A DNA stretch of 64,000 nucleotides. Source: Clitoria ternatea. Taxonomy: Eukaryota; Streptophyta; Magnoliopsida; Fabales; Fabaceae. The stretch spans positions 44,254,001-44,318,000 of the forward strand of contig CM075676.1 in NCBI GenBank assembly GCA_037962975.1, given 5' to 3'. The translations under genes were made by a program, and so were the position numbers. The notes under the pieces are model-generated. The model worked only from the letters and a program-made list of their open reading frames with translations, did no database searches and was not told the DNA's origin. Below are positions 46,201 to 55,622 of this stretch, in pieces; the first letter of the stretch is position 1, and each line of letters begins with the position of its first letter.

Positions 46201-46788
46201 TGGACTGGCAGCAGTATGTTGACTAACCTTCCCGTGTTGCTGGTAGGAATGAAACATGTCAGGGTTTGGTATGAAGGTATCTGGTTTGGCAGTGGTTTGG
46301 GGTATATGAATGGTATGAGCAGGCTGTGCTTGGGCGGCTTGTGTATGAGTAGGTGGCACCAGGGTGGCTTGTGCTTGGGCAAGCGGGTTGTTTGATTGAT
46401 TAGTGTTAGGCTGGGCAGTGATGGGAACTGGGTCTTGGTGGCAAGGTTCTTCCTGGAGTGGTGGAAAATATCCGTGTGGCAAACCATACGGAGGAAAGGG
46501 AATAACATTTCCTTCCTCATCCACAAAGGTGTGTTGTTGGGTGTTTGCAGGATTTGGCCTTCTTATGCGAACAACGAGAGGAGGTGCGGTGGTCCTGGGG
46601 TCAGATCCTGTAGCCGGATCTTGACCGTGATGGGAGGTGGGTGGTTGTTGCCGGGCGTCTTCAACCCCTGCAGAAGATCCCCCTTCTGTGACTCTCCTTT
46701 CCAGGAGCTTGGCCATCTCGGCCATCTGTTCCTTGACCTGGGCGAGCTCAGCCTTCAAATTCTCATTTTCTTGTTCTATGTCAGCCAT
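43207..46788 (-). CDS. Ogre gag-protease polyprotein with G-patch
   Basis: The frame is open from 46878, but the first ATG is at 46786-46788 (MADIEQ, residue 31 of the open frame), which I take as the start. In open-frame numbering there is a coiled N-terminus (31-62), Pro/Gln-rich linker, capsid-like retrotransposon gag domain (about 290-415, with WYNHLE and F.EYAQRWRE), a zinc-knuckle-like C584/H587/H593/C598 set and the aspartic protease motif VDNGSS (941-946) with LLGRPWIH. A G-patch-like segment at about 1092-1132 contains GGYKPGKGLGRE and YGLGYQP. The stop at 43207 is inside the intron donor, so most likely pol is made by splicing. The frame is intact. Confidence 0.93.
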   Translation of the reverse strand: MADIEQENENLKAELAQVKEQMAEMAKLLERRVTEGGSSAGVEDARQQPPTSHHGQDPATGSDPRTTAPPLVVRIRRPNPANTQQHTFVDEEGNVIPFPPYGLPHGYFPPLQEEPCHQDPVPITAQPNTNQSNNPLAQAQATLVPPTHTQAAQAQPAHTIHIPQTTAKPDTFIPNPDMFHSYQQHGKVSQHTAASPNAVATTQEERLEFLERRLREMEGTSRFGTGTAAELCLIPDVVIPPKFKTPDFDKYRGLTCPKNHLTMYCRKMASHASNDPLLIHCFQDSLVGAPLTWYNHLERSRIRCWKDLADSFMQQYKYNLDMAPDRGQLQNMTKKDNETFKEYAQRWREVAAQVDPPLSEKEVITMFIDTLQTPFYEKMIGSVSSHFSDIVTIGERIENGLRTGRIVRSPSGMGAARRPTLGENRRREGETNFVSHNQRRNLAGPPTPVSLSPVYPGVSHPYVAAIPNHNPPQFRPTVVRPPAPPQIPHQAPQANPPPNIQRRNNDRAPPQFDPIPISYTELLPHLIEKTLVVPCPLRPLQPPYPRGYDPNARCDYHAGAPGHSTENCLALKYKVRDLIQADWISFREGSPNVTTNPLPNHEGPGVNAIGEDVEYTSNVEDIQMPLKGIHSLMFEVGLVKDKWDEDFDDAQSTKQQEFRKTLQRFMDSHTIRVCKRHGDEVNMIQGQTGPRAPKPLVIFYSKNASLTQTPARTTITARPPAPFPYDNSHAVPWKYNTDIVVSNPVIVDPAPALLVTNIAGVGGMTRSGRVYAPSEPKQDKTAVEGKTGKVGIAGEAKKVVPEEETGEFLKFIRHSDYQVLDQLNYTPAKISLLSLLTSSESHRNALMKVLSEAHVKHDLPVDKFQGIVGHIVASNYLTFTDDEVPVEGKRHNKALHISVKCQDHIMAKVLVDNGSSLNVMPKSTLAKLPVDGACMRPSSMIVRAFDGTRREVIGEIELPIQVGPHIFQVLFQVMDIMPAYSCLLGRPWIHSAGVVPSTLHQKLKFIVDNRLVIVSGEEDLLVSKPVTTPYVEAAEEALETSFQALEIANATSMPFPKVPLAVAKTMLRGGYKPGKGLGRELEGRIQPVCLPENKNRYGLGYQPTTEDQKGEKKERRGKRITRHIGHALNTAKIPICDLYQSFKSAGIMFSDQVAVIQSNLDEGPGFVYAGSPGQELNNWEVIEFPTICTISSK

Positions 46789-46835
46789 GAGTTTCTTCCT
46801 GAGCCTGGTCCCGTAAGAATGTTTACCCGTAATGT

Positions 46836-46909
46836 CTTTAGAAAGAAACACAAAAGAAAATTTAGAAAAGATAAGCAAATTAGAGAAAAAAAAAAAAAAA
46901 AAAAAAATT
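46836..46909 (-). promoter_or_regulatory. Candidate polypyrimidine tract and splice acceptor before Ogre gag
   Basis: On the minus strand a run of over 20 T is followed by T/C-rich sequence and TTTCTTTCTAAAG, about 48 bases before the gag ATG. This looks like a 3' splice site that could let RNAs skip ORF1 and start translation at gag. No matching donor is assigned. Confidence 0.4.
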
Positions 46910-47109
46910 AAGTGGAACGAGGTTACGCGGGAAGCGATGTTGGAACTTGACGGATCCTTCGACTGTTCCTCAGAACGTCACGTTCAAAAGTACTAAGTAA
47001 AGCATTGAATGGAAATTATCATGAGATAGTTGTGAAGACAAAGGAAACCATTATTTCGAAAAGAGTACATTATTGCCATAAAGTGCCAAGTTACAAAGCG
47101 GAAAATAAA

Positions 47110-49041
47110 TCAGCCATCCCTAGCTCGGGCAATCATTTCCCTCATTTTACAAATTCGTCCTCTGCAGTAGTCTAAGAACGTGGCAATTTCCCTAGGAGTG
47201 TTGACCGGGTTAGCAATTCCTTCCGCTTGTTTGAGCAAAAATGGGAGATCTTCTAGAGCCCCGTTGGCCAGGTACGCCAACTTAGCAAAACGATCCATCC
47301 ATAAGTGAATGGTTTCGTTTTGTTCAGCTTCTAAGAGGCGTATGGTCTCTTGACAATCTTGCTCAATGTTTACGGTGCGTTGTCGCTCCCCACTTATCTC
47401 TTGTTCGCAAGCCTTTTTCATTTCATTGAGCTGTTGCTCCAATTTGTGGACTTGTGTCTGTAGGAGCTCTTTTTGTACCATGATATTCTGCTCATTTTCT
47501 TTTGATTGCGCCAGCATATCTTTCAGAAGACGTTTCTCAGCCAGGATGGTATCACTTTGCTTGTTCTTCATTTTTAGTTGAGAATTGGCCGCTTGAAGAC
47601 ATTGGTCTTGTTTTATCATGTAGCTCTCATCAATCTTTCGTTTCTTCCTGATCTCTTCAACAGCTTGCTTGTTCTCCAGGTTCTCCCTTTTCTGGAGGGT
47701 GTATTCTTGCTGACATCTCAATAAGTCTTCCTCTAGCTTCTTGTTCCTGGCAGCTAACTCTTCTATTTTGGTCTTTAGCGCCTTGGTTGCTTCATCCTCC
47801 GCAACAGGTGAAGGAGCAGGAGGATTTTCCTGGAGACGAGGGGGACTCCTGAAGGGTAATTTAACAATAGAGACCCTATTCAAGATCCACTCATAATATT
47901 CTCCTCTGACATCATGGCTTCGGGCCCCCAGCTCTCTTCCCTTTCGGTGGACTTTCTTCCATGCATTCGCTATATCCCGAATAACAAGGACACAGCTTCC
48001 TTTCGAGTAATATGAGACGAAAGGAACGAGAGACTCTTCATCAGGTGGTCCAAGCAAAGGATAAGCTAGCTGACGCTTGACTATGATGGGATTATAGTTG
48101 ATACATCCTTGCGTACCAATAAGGGGAACATTTGGGTAATTTCCACAGTGATGAACAATTGATTCAACTTCCAACCATTGGGGATACCACCTAACTTTCT
48201 CAGCTGTGAGCCCTATGAGGTGATTGGCCCACTCGCGCCCACTTTTCACTGTCAACTGACATAGCTTCAGATCAGAAACCGGACATTCGGCCCTACAAAC
48301 TTGGTGGAAAACGTGTGATGTGAGCCATACATACAAAACAGGTAGACAACAAACAACCCTTTTTCCACCTTGTGTGTGACAGAAATCCATGGTGCAGTAC
48401 ACATTTGCCAACACAGCCGTGACAGGATTCTCAAGCCTGTGCTTGCGAGCTAGGAATACGGCGATAGCATCATAATCCACATAATTATCAATGTTGGGGA
48501 ACAACACAACACCATAGATGGTAATAGCTAGAGCATCCATAAAGGCTTCCCAATCTTCCTTTTCTGCCAGGACCTGTATTTGTTTCTCGAGAAATTCCCG
48601 AGTGAATCCGGGGATCTGATTTCTATTTAGTTGTGCATCCCTTAAGGTGTCAGGACGGATCTTCAGAACACGGGCGATGGAAGCGATAGTTGCATGATGG
48701 TCAAGATGACGATAAGGTATCTGTCCTTCCAAAGGCATCCCCAAGATTTGTTCAAATTCTTCAATAGATGGGGCCAACTGAAAGTCTCTAAACGTGAAAC
48801 ATCTGAGAGGTGGGTCATAGAATTGTGCTAAGGCAGTGATCGCCTCAATTTGCACTTCCACTTCTAACAACTTCAGAATCCTTCCATACTTTCTTGTAAA
48901 AGTCATTTTCTGTGTCAGGCTTAATTTTCTCCCCATTGTTTGCAGACTACCCATGTCAATCTTCTTGGCCTTAAGGTGCAATACTTTCCTCAACTCGGTC
49001 ACATTTGTGTCACAACTGTCAGATCTCATGTTAATTTCCAT
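47110..49041 (-). CDS. Ogre ORF1, PMD-like/DUF7745-type protein with long coiled coil
   Basis: The open frame reaches 49050 but the first ATG is at 49039-49041, giving 643 residues. The N-terminal half shows ALAQFYDPPLRCFTFRDFQL then PSIEEFEQILGMPL, the pattern of the retrotransposon ORF1 family distantly similar to plant mobile domains. The second half (from about residue 415) is a long coiled coil rich in Glu, Lys and Gln, ending with a Cys-containing tail. Ogre elements carry such an ORF upstream of gag; its function is unknown. It is followed after 230 bp by gag-pro, separated by a T-rich tract. The frame is undamaged. Confidence 0.88.
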   Translation of the reverse strand: MEINMRSDSCDTNVTELRKVLHLKAKKIDMGSLQTMGRKLSLTQKMTFTRKYGRILKLLEVEVQIEAITALAQFYDPPLRCFTFRDFQLAPSIEEFEQILGMPLEGQIPYRHLDHHATIASIARVLKIRPDTLRDAQLNRNQIPGFTREFLEKQIQVLAEKEDWEAFMDALAITIYGVVLFPNIDNYVDYDAIAVFLARKHRLENPVTAVLANVYCTMDFCHTQGGKRVVCCLPVLYVWLTSHVFHQVCRAECPVSDLKLCQLTVKSGREWANHLIGLTAEKVRWYPQWLEVESIVHHCGNYPNVPLIGTQGCINYNPIIVKRQLAYPLLGPPDEESLVPFVSYYSKGSCVLVIRDIANAWKKVHRKGRELGARSHDVRGEYYEWILNRVSIVKLPFRSPPRLQENPPAPSPVAEDEATKALKTKIEELAARNKKLEEDLLRCQQEYTLQKRENLENKQAVEEIRKKRKIDESYMIKQDQCLQAANSQLKMKNKQSDTILAEKRLLKDMLAQSKENEQNIMVQKELLQTQVHKLEQQLNEMKKACEQEISGERQRTVNIEQDCQETIRLLEAEQNETIHLWMDRFAKLAYLANGALEDLPFLLKQAEGIANPVNTPREIATFLDYCRGRICKMREMIARARDG

Positions 49042-50127
49042 ATTGCTCAAAAGTACCCGCTAAATTCCAAACAGCTTCCTGCAAGAGCAAAGAGAGAGAA
49101 AAAGAAGTCAGTTACTGCTAATGTTTTGTGAACCGCTACTTCTTCATTAATTTATTGGAAAACATTTTCAGTTTGAGAAGTAGCGGTCGGCAAAACTCAT
49201 GTGAAACTAAAGTCGTACGGGTTATGGATCTTCCTAACGTCATCAATATCTGCTTGAATAGAATTTTGTTTCATTTCGACGATTGGGAAGATCCATAACC
49301 CAGGACTTATAAGTACACAAAAAGTGGGGGAACTGCTTATTTGTTAAAGGATTACTTATCTTTTTTTTAAAAAAGGAAAATGATTCAACCTTTGTTTGGA
49401 ATAAAGTAACCCTTTGAACACGTAAGCAGTTCATCAATTTTGGACTAAAAGGGAAAGCGAGAATGAGACAAGGTATAGTAAAGTCTGCCCTTTTGTGCCT
49501 TAAGTCAGGTTCTTCTGAAAGTCTTTTCTGGGACCTATAGCTTACCTAACAGTGGTCTCCTCACATTGGGTGGCTTCCGCTAGACATCTAGAAGGTCACC
49601 AGAGCCAAGATCCTAATCATGACAGGGACGCAAACAGTGAGGAATTCACTAAGTGCATATATCACGAGAGGTCGAACTCTGGTTGAGGTTCTCACGAATA
49701 CCGGATAGGAAGTACATCCCATACGATTCCGTTACCAACCCCTCCTAACTTAAGCTTCATTTGGGGCCCGGGTATAGGGTGCCACTCATAAGTGTGTGCA
49801 AATAATGTGAGTGTAGTGTGTGGAAGGGCGTTCAATACCTTTTACCTTACCCCATCCTGCACAAGGAACAAACACAGAACAAATATACAAAGTCGTCTAC
49901 CCTAGGGTTCAATGATTGCAGAAAAGTAACATGGTCTCCTACCCTAGGGTTCAATCAAACATGCAACACATAGACAACGAAACAAATAACAAGATGCGAA
50001 TAAAACAAGAACAAACATTCACAATAATTAACAGAAAATAAAACAAGGGGGAAGAAATCCGAGATAACAAAGGCTATATAAAAAGAACATGCATTTTCAA
50101 TCAAACTGGCCTGACTCTCTTAAATAT
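49042..50127 (-). other. Ogre 5' leader
   Basis: About 1.1 kb between PBS and ORF1. It has a perfect 16-bp inverted repeat (49219-49234 and 49286-49301, GGGTTATGGATCTTCC) and a perfect 12-bp one (49132-49143 and 49176-49187, ACCGCTACTTCT). No long frame on the minus strand was recognised. Packaging or translation control is possible but not shown. Confidence 0.7.
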
Positions 50128-50144
50128 CCCCAGTGGAGTCGCCA
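50128..50144 (-). promoter_or_regulatory. Ogre primer-binding site
   Basis: On the minus strand TGGCGACTCCACTGGGG lies two bases after the 5' LTR. TGG complements the tRNA CCA end and the remainder fits a tRNA-Arg 3' stem, the primer reported for Ogre elements. The tRNA assignment is from memory of the family. Confidence 0.8.
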
Positions 50145-50146
50145 TC

Positions 50147-52491
50147 TGTCGCAACCTGGATCGCGACGGCGCGGCGAACGAGAGAGAAAATGATGAAACA
50201 GGGAGTCGCCACCAACGTTTTTTTTATAGGGAAAAACATTGGAAAAAAACTGAATTCAAGGAGGGCACTGGTTAAAAAAATGAGATTCAAGTTCGGGAGT
50301 CGGTTACGAGTAGGGAAGGTATTAGCACCCTACATCGCCTGTCAAAGACAGTACCAAGACTGAAAGCACGACATAAATAGCCTTAAATAAAACATGGTTT
50401 ATTCCCTTTTATTTTGAAAAATGGTAGAATGGAGGAAAGGACTGTACAGACATAGACGGCCAAAGCGAGGTTAATGGGACGTTCTTGTCCGAATTAAGCT
50501 CGACTTCGATATGAGACAGAGGGGTGAGAGGATGCCATCAAGACGTCGCGTCTAAATTGGACATCATAGAATAAAAGGATAGGGATAGGAAAGGGATAAG
50601 CGGGACGTCTTGTCCTAAGTACCCCTTCCCTATGAAATTATGGCGAGGCTTGGGCACAAAACTATGGGGAAACCAACAAGACGTCACGTCTAAATTGATT
50701 TTCACGGAAGTGACTAAAAAAAGGAAGTTTATGAAGGAAATATAAAAAGCAAAGCAGTAAATCAACAACAGAAAAAAAAGGAAATAAGAAAGATGGGCCC
50801 GACAGGAGTTAAAGTCCCGCTCCTACGTATTCTTGAGTTATCAAGAAATCAGGGTTACGTAGTTCTGAATATTGCTATTTTAGAGAGGGATTTGAAAGAT
50901 GTTGATGGATATCATTAAAGAGGGGAATTCATACAAAGCGAAATTCTTCGCACGTGCACGAATCCTAAGAGGGTTGTGTAGACAGGAGTGCTCCCGTACG
51001 ACACTGTTTTTTACAAAATTGTTTTTTATTATGTCAACTTATTATGGAAAAGGGTAAAAAATATTAACAGCGTAAACTAAAGGTACGCAGACAACTACAA
51101 TCAACAAGCAGTAAACTCACAGGAAAGTAAAACAAAAAAAAAGGGAACTAACAACAAAAGAACTAAGGAATGGAGTGGAACCGGTGTGACGAGCTATGAA
51201 CCGACGTGAGAGGTTGAGCACAGTGACGGTGTCGGACTGATTTCGAACCCGTACGCTGGCAGGGACAATGAACCGGAGTTGGACCCGAACTGGAGATCTG
51301 AAGGTCGCGACCGGTGTTGTGGGAGGTTGATCCGGAGTGAACGCTGTTGAGCAGCGACAAGGATTGACAACGTATGGGAGTTGGAGTGGAATCAGCTCTG
51401 TGGTGACGAGGTACGTTCGGGATACGGACGGTGTGAGAGCAGTGACTTTGTGTTAGTGAGAAAAGAAAACTTCAAACCCTTTTTCGAACTAAGGAGTCCT
51501 TTTGTGATGACTAGGGCAAGTCACTGGTTTCAGGTGGGGAGGTCAGTTAAGGATCTTGAAGAATCAGAGAGAATTTCAGAAGAGTTTTCTCGCGTAGAGG
51601 GAGAATCTGAAGGCCAACCCCTTGAGCCTCCTTGGTTGGGGCATTTATAGGGCCTTTGAGTCATGGGCTGAGGGTTTTGGGACAACCAGAAATCCCACTC
51701 GCCCATCTGTGTAGTGGTGTGCTGCTCTGGCCATTACCATTGGTGGGGAGCAGGGTTTTCAGTGGGATTTTTTTAATTGCCCACTTTCGCCTCCCTGTCT
51801 GCCATTTTCCAGGGAGTGCGATTCCAGGTCATCGCGCACAATCTTTCGACCTCACCCCTCCGTTGTCAAATTTGTGACACCGGTTAGCAAAGCCATTGGT
51901 TGGACGGAGTTTCCACTGATCCGATGTGGGGCCTTAAGAACCATTGCATGTGTCTTCACACCGGCTGAATCTTTCAATGTAATCACAGGGGCCGATGTTC
52001 TCCTTCCTGGTCCGGATCTACTACCAGCCGGTGTGCCCATTTTGACCTCGGTCAAACCATGAGATCGTCTTACTTAGGCCGGACTCGCCTCGTCTTTTGT
52101 TGTCAGATCCGCGACATCGGCCTTTAAGGTACTCCTGAGGTGAGGACGAACGTTTGGGCGGAGTTGATGTTGGCTAACACCCTGTGGAACGTTGTGTGAA
52201 GAGGGCGGAGTGCCACACCGTTTATGGGACGGTGTGTGAAGAGGCGGAGTTCCACACCGTTCATGGGGGCGGAGTGCAAATGAGGGCGGTTGGCGAAGTG
52301 TTGAGGACTCATGGGCGGAGTGTTGAGGACTCATGGGCGGAGTATTGAGGACTCATGGGCGGAGTGTTAAGATGAGGACTCATGGACGGAGTTGAGGTGC
52401 GGTGTTAACTTAGGCCTTGTCCGGTGTTCCCAATTTCGAGGATGAGTCCGGTGTCATAACAATTTGGGCCGGACCAAAAGAGGTGTTCACA
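50147..52491 (-). repeat. Ogre 5' LTR
   Basis: 2,345 bp, near-identical to 31606-33950. CTATAAATGCCCC on the minus strand (about 51644-51650) is the probable TATA box that drives the genomic RNA toward lower coordinates. The 22-bp array is at 52298-52391. It is followed by the target duplication TTGCC at 52492-52496. Confidence 0.96.
51641..51651 (-). promoter_or_regulatory. Ogre LTR TATA box
   Basis: CCTATAAATGC on the minus strand, about 840 bp into the 5' LTR. The equivalent site in the other LTR is at about 33100-33110 and points toward the left flank, so the element could also transcribe out into its neighbour. Confidence 0.65.
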
Positions 52492-52600
52492 TTGCCGATT
52501 AAAGTTGAAATATGTTTCCCAAGGGTAAGGCTAAGACAAAAGAGGTCAAGTCAGTTCAATTTTGATGTGATCAACTTACATCTTACGTTGCGAAGGATGA
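52492..52600 (+). pseudogene. Decayed Ogre-like element, right part (integrase continuation)
   Basis: The plus-strand frame KVEICFPRVRLRQ resumes the integrase C-terminal region interrupted at 31605; removing one copy of the TTGCC duplication restores the reading phase. A stop follows near 52606. Similar GGCCCAGGAAAAGTTAGGG-type non-coding sequence to about 52800 may belong to the same old element. Confidence 0.78.
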
Positions 52601-53868
52601 AACCTTGATTCAAAATATAGAAAGAAAAATTTGCTAGGTTAAACCTGAAAAGGAATAATAGACAAAAGTTAGAGCGACCCGTTAGGTCAAAAACCTAAGA
52701 AGGGTGGCCCAGGAAAAGTTAGGGTTTGAACTTCGAAGGCATCATCGGGGCCTACGCCGTAGATAACAAGAAAAGGGAGCACGACGAGCAATCTCCTCAG
52801 AAGTAGGTTCAAAGATTGAACTCGATATTATGGGCATGAGATCTTAACAATTGTCACTTTTGAGAAGAGGTCACTAGAAGATCAGTATACCTTTCATCAT
52901 TTCTTCTTTGTTTCCATTCCATCCTTACCATATTATAACCTTTGCATTTATTGCTTAAACTATAAATTGTTATCCCTTTAATATTCATTTGTGTGATAAG
53001 TTTATAATGACATGCGGAACATGTGTTTCTTTCTTAAAAAAAATAAAAATAACCTAAATGATTTCATAAGATCATGAGGAACAAGTCGATCCTTTGCTAC
53101 TTGAGAAAAATCAATCTCGGATAAAGCATTACCGTGACTCTGGTGCATATATGTTGGACTTTTTATGGTTGGGGTAGGGTCACTATCTGTATTTGGGGGA
53201 AGATTTCTGTTGTATTTGTGTCTAGGGTTATTTTATCTCTATAACAAAATGTGTGTAAACATAGAAGTATGAAATGACAGGTTTAGTCTTTTATTCTTGC
53301 CACTTAGCTACTTGATATAATGCTTCTCTTTCAGGTGATGTTTCTAATCATTCTGCCCAAATTCTATACTGCTTATATTTTCTTCTAATCTTCCATATGT
53401 TTAATCTGAATCAAGTAAGATAGGTTTATGTTAGTGAAGTTAAAATTGAAATTGAATTGCTGAAGTTGGTCAAATAAGACATTACTTTGATTGATGATAT
53501 TGTTTATTTTTTGTCTTGCTTTTAGGATGGAAATTGAATCAGTGTGTTGACCTTAATTAATTTAAGACTTAAGAGAGTTGGTCTAATTCCATCACTTAGC
53601 ACCCATGAAAGAAAAAAAAAGTAGATCCATTGCCATTAGATTGCTTCTCATCTATTAATGTGATTAATTCTGATGCCATTGTTATGTGATAATATAGGTT
53701 GCTATTATTTTTTCCTACGAGGAAGAAACGCCCTTAGGTTGGTCTTGCGCTGATTGGTTAAGGTTTGCTTGCTTGACCATGGTTAGCAGTTGTGGGGATC
53801 ACACAATAATAAAGTTAGCATAAACAGAATGGTTCGTTAAGTGTCGTGGGTAGAGTGTAAGGTTAAAT
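52601..53868. other. Intergenic DNA, probably old Ogre 3' region at the start
   Basis: No recognisable coding sequence. The start likely continues the old element's 3' non-coding DNA; its LTR was not identified. The rest is AT-rich. Confidence 0.4.
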
Positions 53869-55622
53869 TAGAGCTGGGTATACGGGCCAACCCGCCCCTC
53901 AACGGGCCAGCCCGCATAGGCCCGCCCCGCAACGGGCCAGCCCGCGAAACCCGCTTTCTAAATGGGTTGATTTTTTTGAACCCGTGTAAGGACCGCGGTT
54001 ACACGGGTTGGACCGCGGGCTAGCCCGCATATGGCCAAAAATAGGTTTTTTTCTTTTTTTTTATTTTGAAATGATTAGGCTTTAGGCCAAAATATTTTTT
54101 TCATGAAACAAAAAATACATGATAATAAATAATAATAATAACATTACCAATGTCTTAAAAACTTGTAATCCAATTGAAAAATACATAAAACTTCAAAATA
54201 TACAAATAAATCCAGGAGTCAAGAGTGTGTTTGAACAAATATGAAGAAAGTTTGGATTTGTCTTCATCCTTTGTCTCAATCAAAATGCTAGATTCATCAT
54301 CATTTCCTAGAACTCAAAATAATGAAATTAATTAACAAGTTGATATCTTAAATATCTAAAACACAAATAATAAATTTTGAAATACATATTTAGTTATTTA
54401 CCTTGTGAATCAAAACCTATCAACCAATTTCTTGCACATATCAAAGCTTGAACATTTTCAGGAAGAAGAGAACTTCTATACTTGTTCAAAACGCGTGAGC
54501 CAATACTAAATGCCGACTCCGAAGCCACAGTTGTAATTGGAATACTAAGGATATCACATGCCATCAATGAAAGTTCTGGGAATCGAACCTTATTTTCCTT
54601 CCAATATTGCAAAACATCAAGATTTGGATGATACTTCGAAGGAAGTTTTGGATCATCTAAATAGATATCCAATTGTGACTTACCAATTGCTTCTACAGTT
54701 TGGTTTTCATATTCAATGAATTCCTATTAAAAGGAAAAAAGAATGCTATAAATCAATACCAAATAAATTATAAAGATAGAAAAACAAAATAGTAGAAATT
54801 AAAAAACATAAACTTACATCCATAACACCACCGCCGCCATGAATTGGAGAATGAGAAGCTCCTAAAACAAACTTCCCTGAAATAAATTGCTAAAAATTAA
54901 AAATAATTTAAGAAAACAAATCTTTACCTGAAAAAAATTTGTAATTAAATTTTAAACTGTTAAAAATTAAAAATAATTTAAGAGAATAAATATGTACCTG
55001 AAATGGCTGGCTGCTCTGCTGCGTTCTTGCGTGCGTGATGCTGTGCTGTGTGCGTCAGCGTGATACGCGTAACTGTGTGAAGGAACCAGTGTGTGTGATG
55101 CGCAGATGTAAGAGTCACAAAAGTGTGATGCGCGTAACAGTACGTAAGATTCACAAGCATATGCCTCTCCCTGCAACAACTGCCAACGCGTGAAAGTGAA
55201 ACGTGAAGACAGAGTAGACTTAGGAATTTGGCAACAGGTAGGTAGCAGAGACACACAACCAGATTCTGTCTTCTATCTATGGAGGATGGGAAAGTAGAAA
55301 ATAATACAGAGGGAGGGGTACACTGGGTAGGCGGCGCGCAGGGAGAAAGAAACTGAGAAGAATAAATTTATTTTTAAGCGGATTAGAAGTTTAGGGTTTT
55401 AAATTTTTAATATAAATTATTTTTTAATTTTAATATATTTTTTTTAAGAACCCGCGGGTTGGCCCGCAAGACCGCGGGCTCAACCCGTTTAAACCGCGGG
55501 TTAAACGGTCTCAGCCCGTGAGCCCGCGTTTTAAATGGTTCACTTTTTTTTAACCCGTGACCCGCGTAAAAAGAAATTAAACGGACCGGCCCGCGGTCCC
55601 CGACCCGTATACCCAGCTCTAG
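53869..55622. mobile_element. hAT element, internally deleted, 1,754 bp
   Basis: Perfect 18-bp terminal inverted repeats TAGAGCTGGGTATACGGG mark both ends, flanked by GTTAAAT on each side (7 bp exact; the hAT duplication is normally 8 bp). Both subterminal regions are GC-rich with many GCGGG, CCCGC and GGCCCGC words in both orientations, an abrupt contrast to the AT-rich surroundings. Only the C-terminal dimerisation part of the transposase remains. Confidence 0.92.
54394..54672 (-). pseudogene. hAT transposase C-terminal dimerisation domain
   Basis: Minus-strand 92-codon frame with LQYWKENKVRFPELSLMA, then DILSIPITTVASESAFS and a final ALICARNWL, the classical hAT dimerisation pattern. The preceding BED zinc finger and catalytic core are not present; the remaining 600 bases to the right TIR have no such similarity. 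It is a deletion derivative that would need transposase from elsewhere. Confidence 0.9.

Larger units (their letters stand above)
31606..52491 (-). mobile_element. Complete Ogre/Tat-type Ty3/gypsy retrotransposon, 20,886 bp, recent insertion
   Basis: Two 2,345-bp LTRs (31606-33950 and 50147-52491) have TG...CA ends and a perfect duplication TTGCC (31601-31605 and 52492-52496). I found three differences between them by eye. Minus-strand order is 5' LTR, PBS, leader, ORF1, gag-protease, intron, RT-RNaseH-RNaseH-integrase, spacer with tandem repeats, PPT, 3' LTR. An antisense gene lies on + at 34478-36863. A separate ORF1 before gag, an intron between protease and RT, two RNase H domains and great length are the defining traits of Ogre in the Tat lineage. 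No stop interrupts ORF1, gag-pro or pol, so it may be autonomous. Confidence 0.96.
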
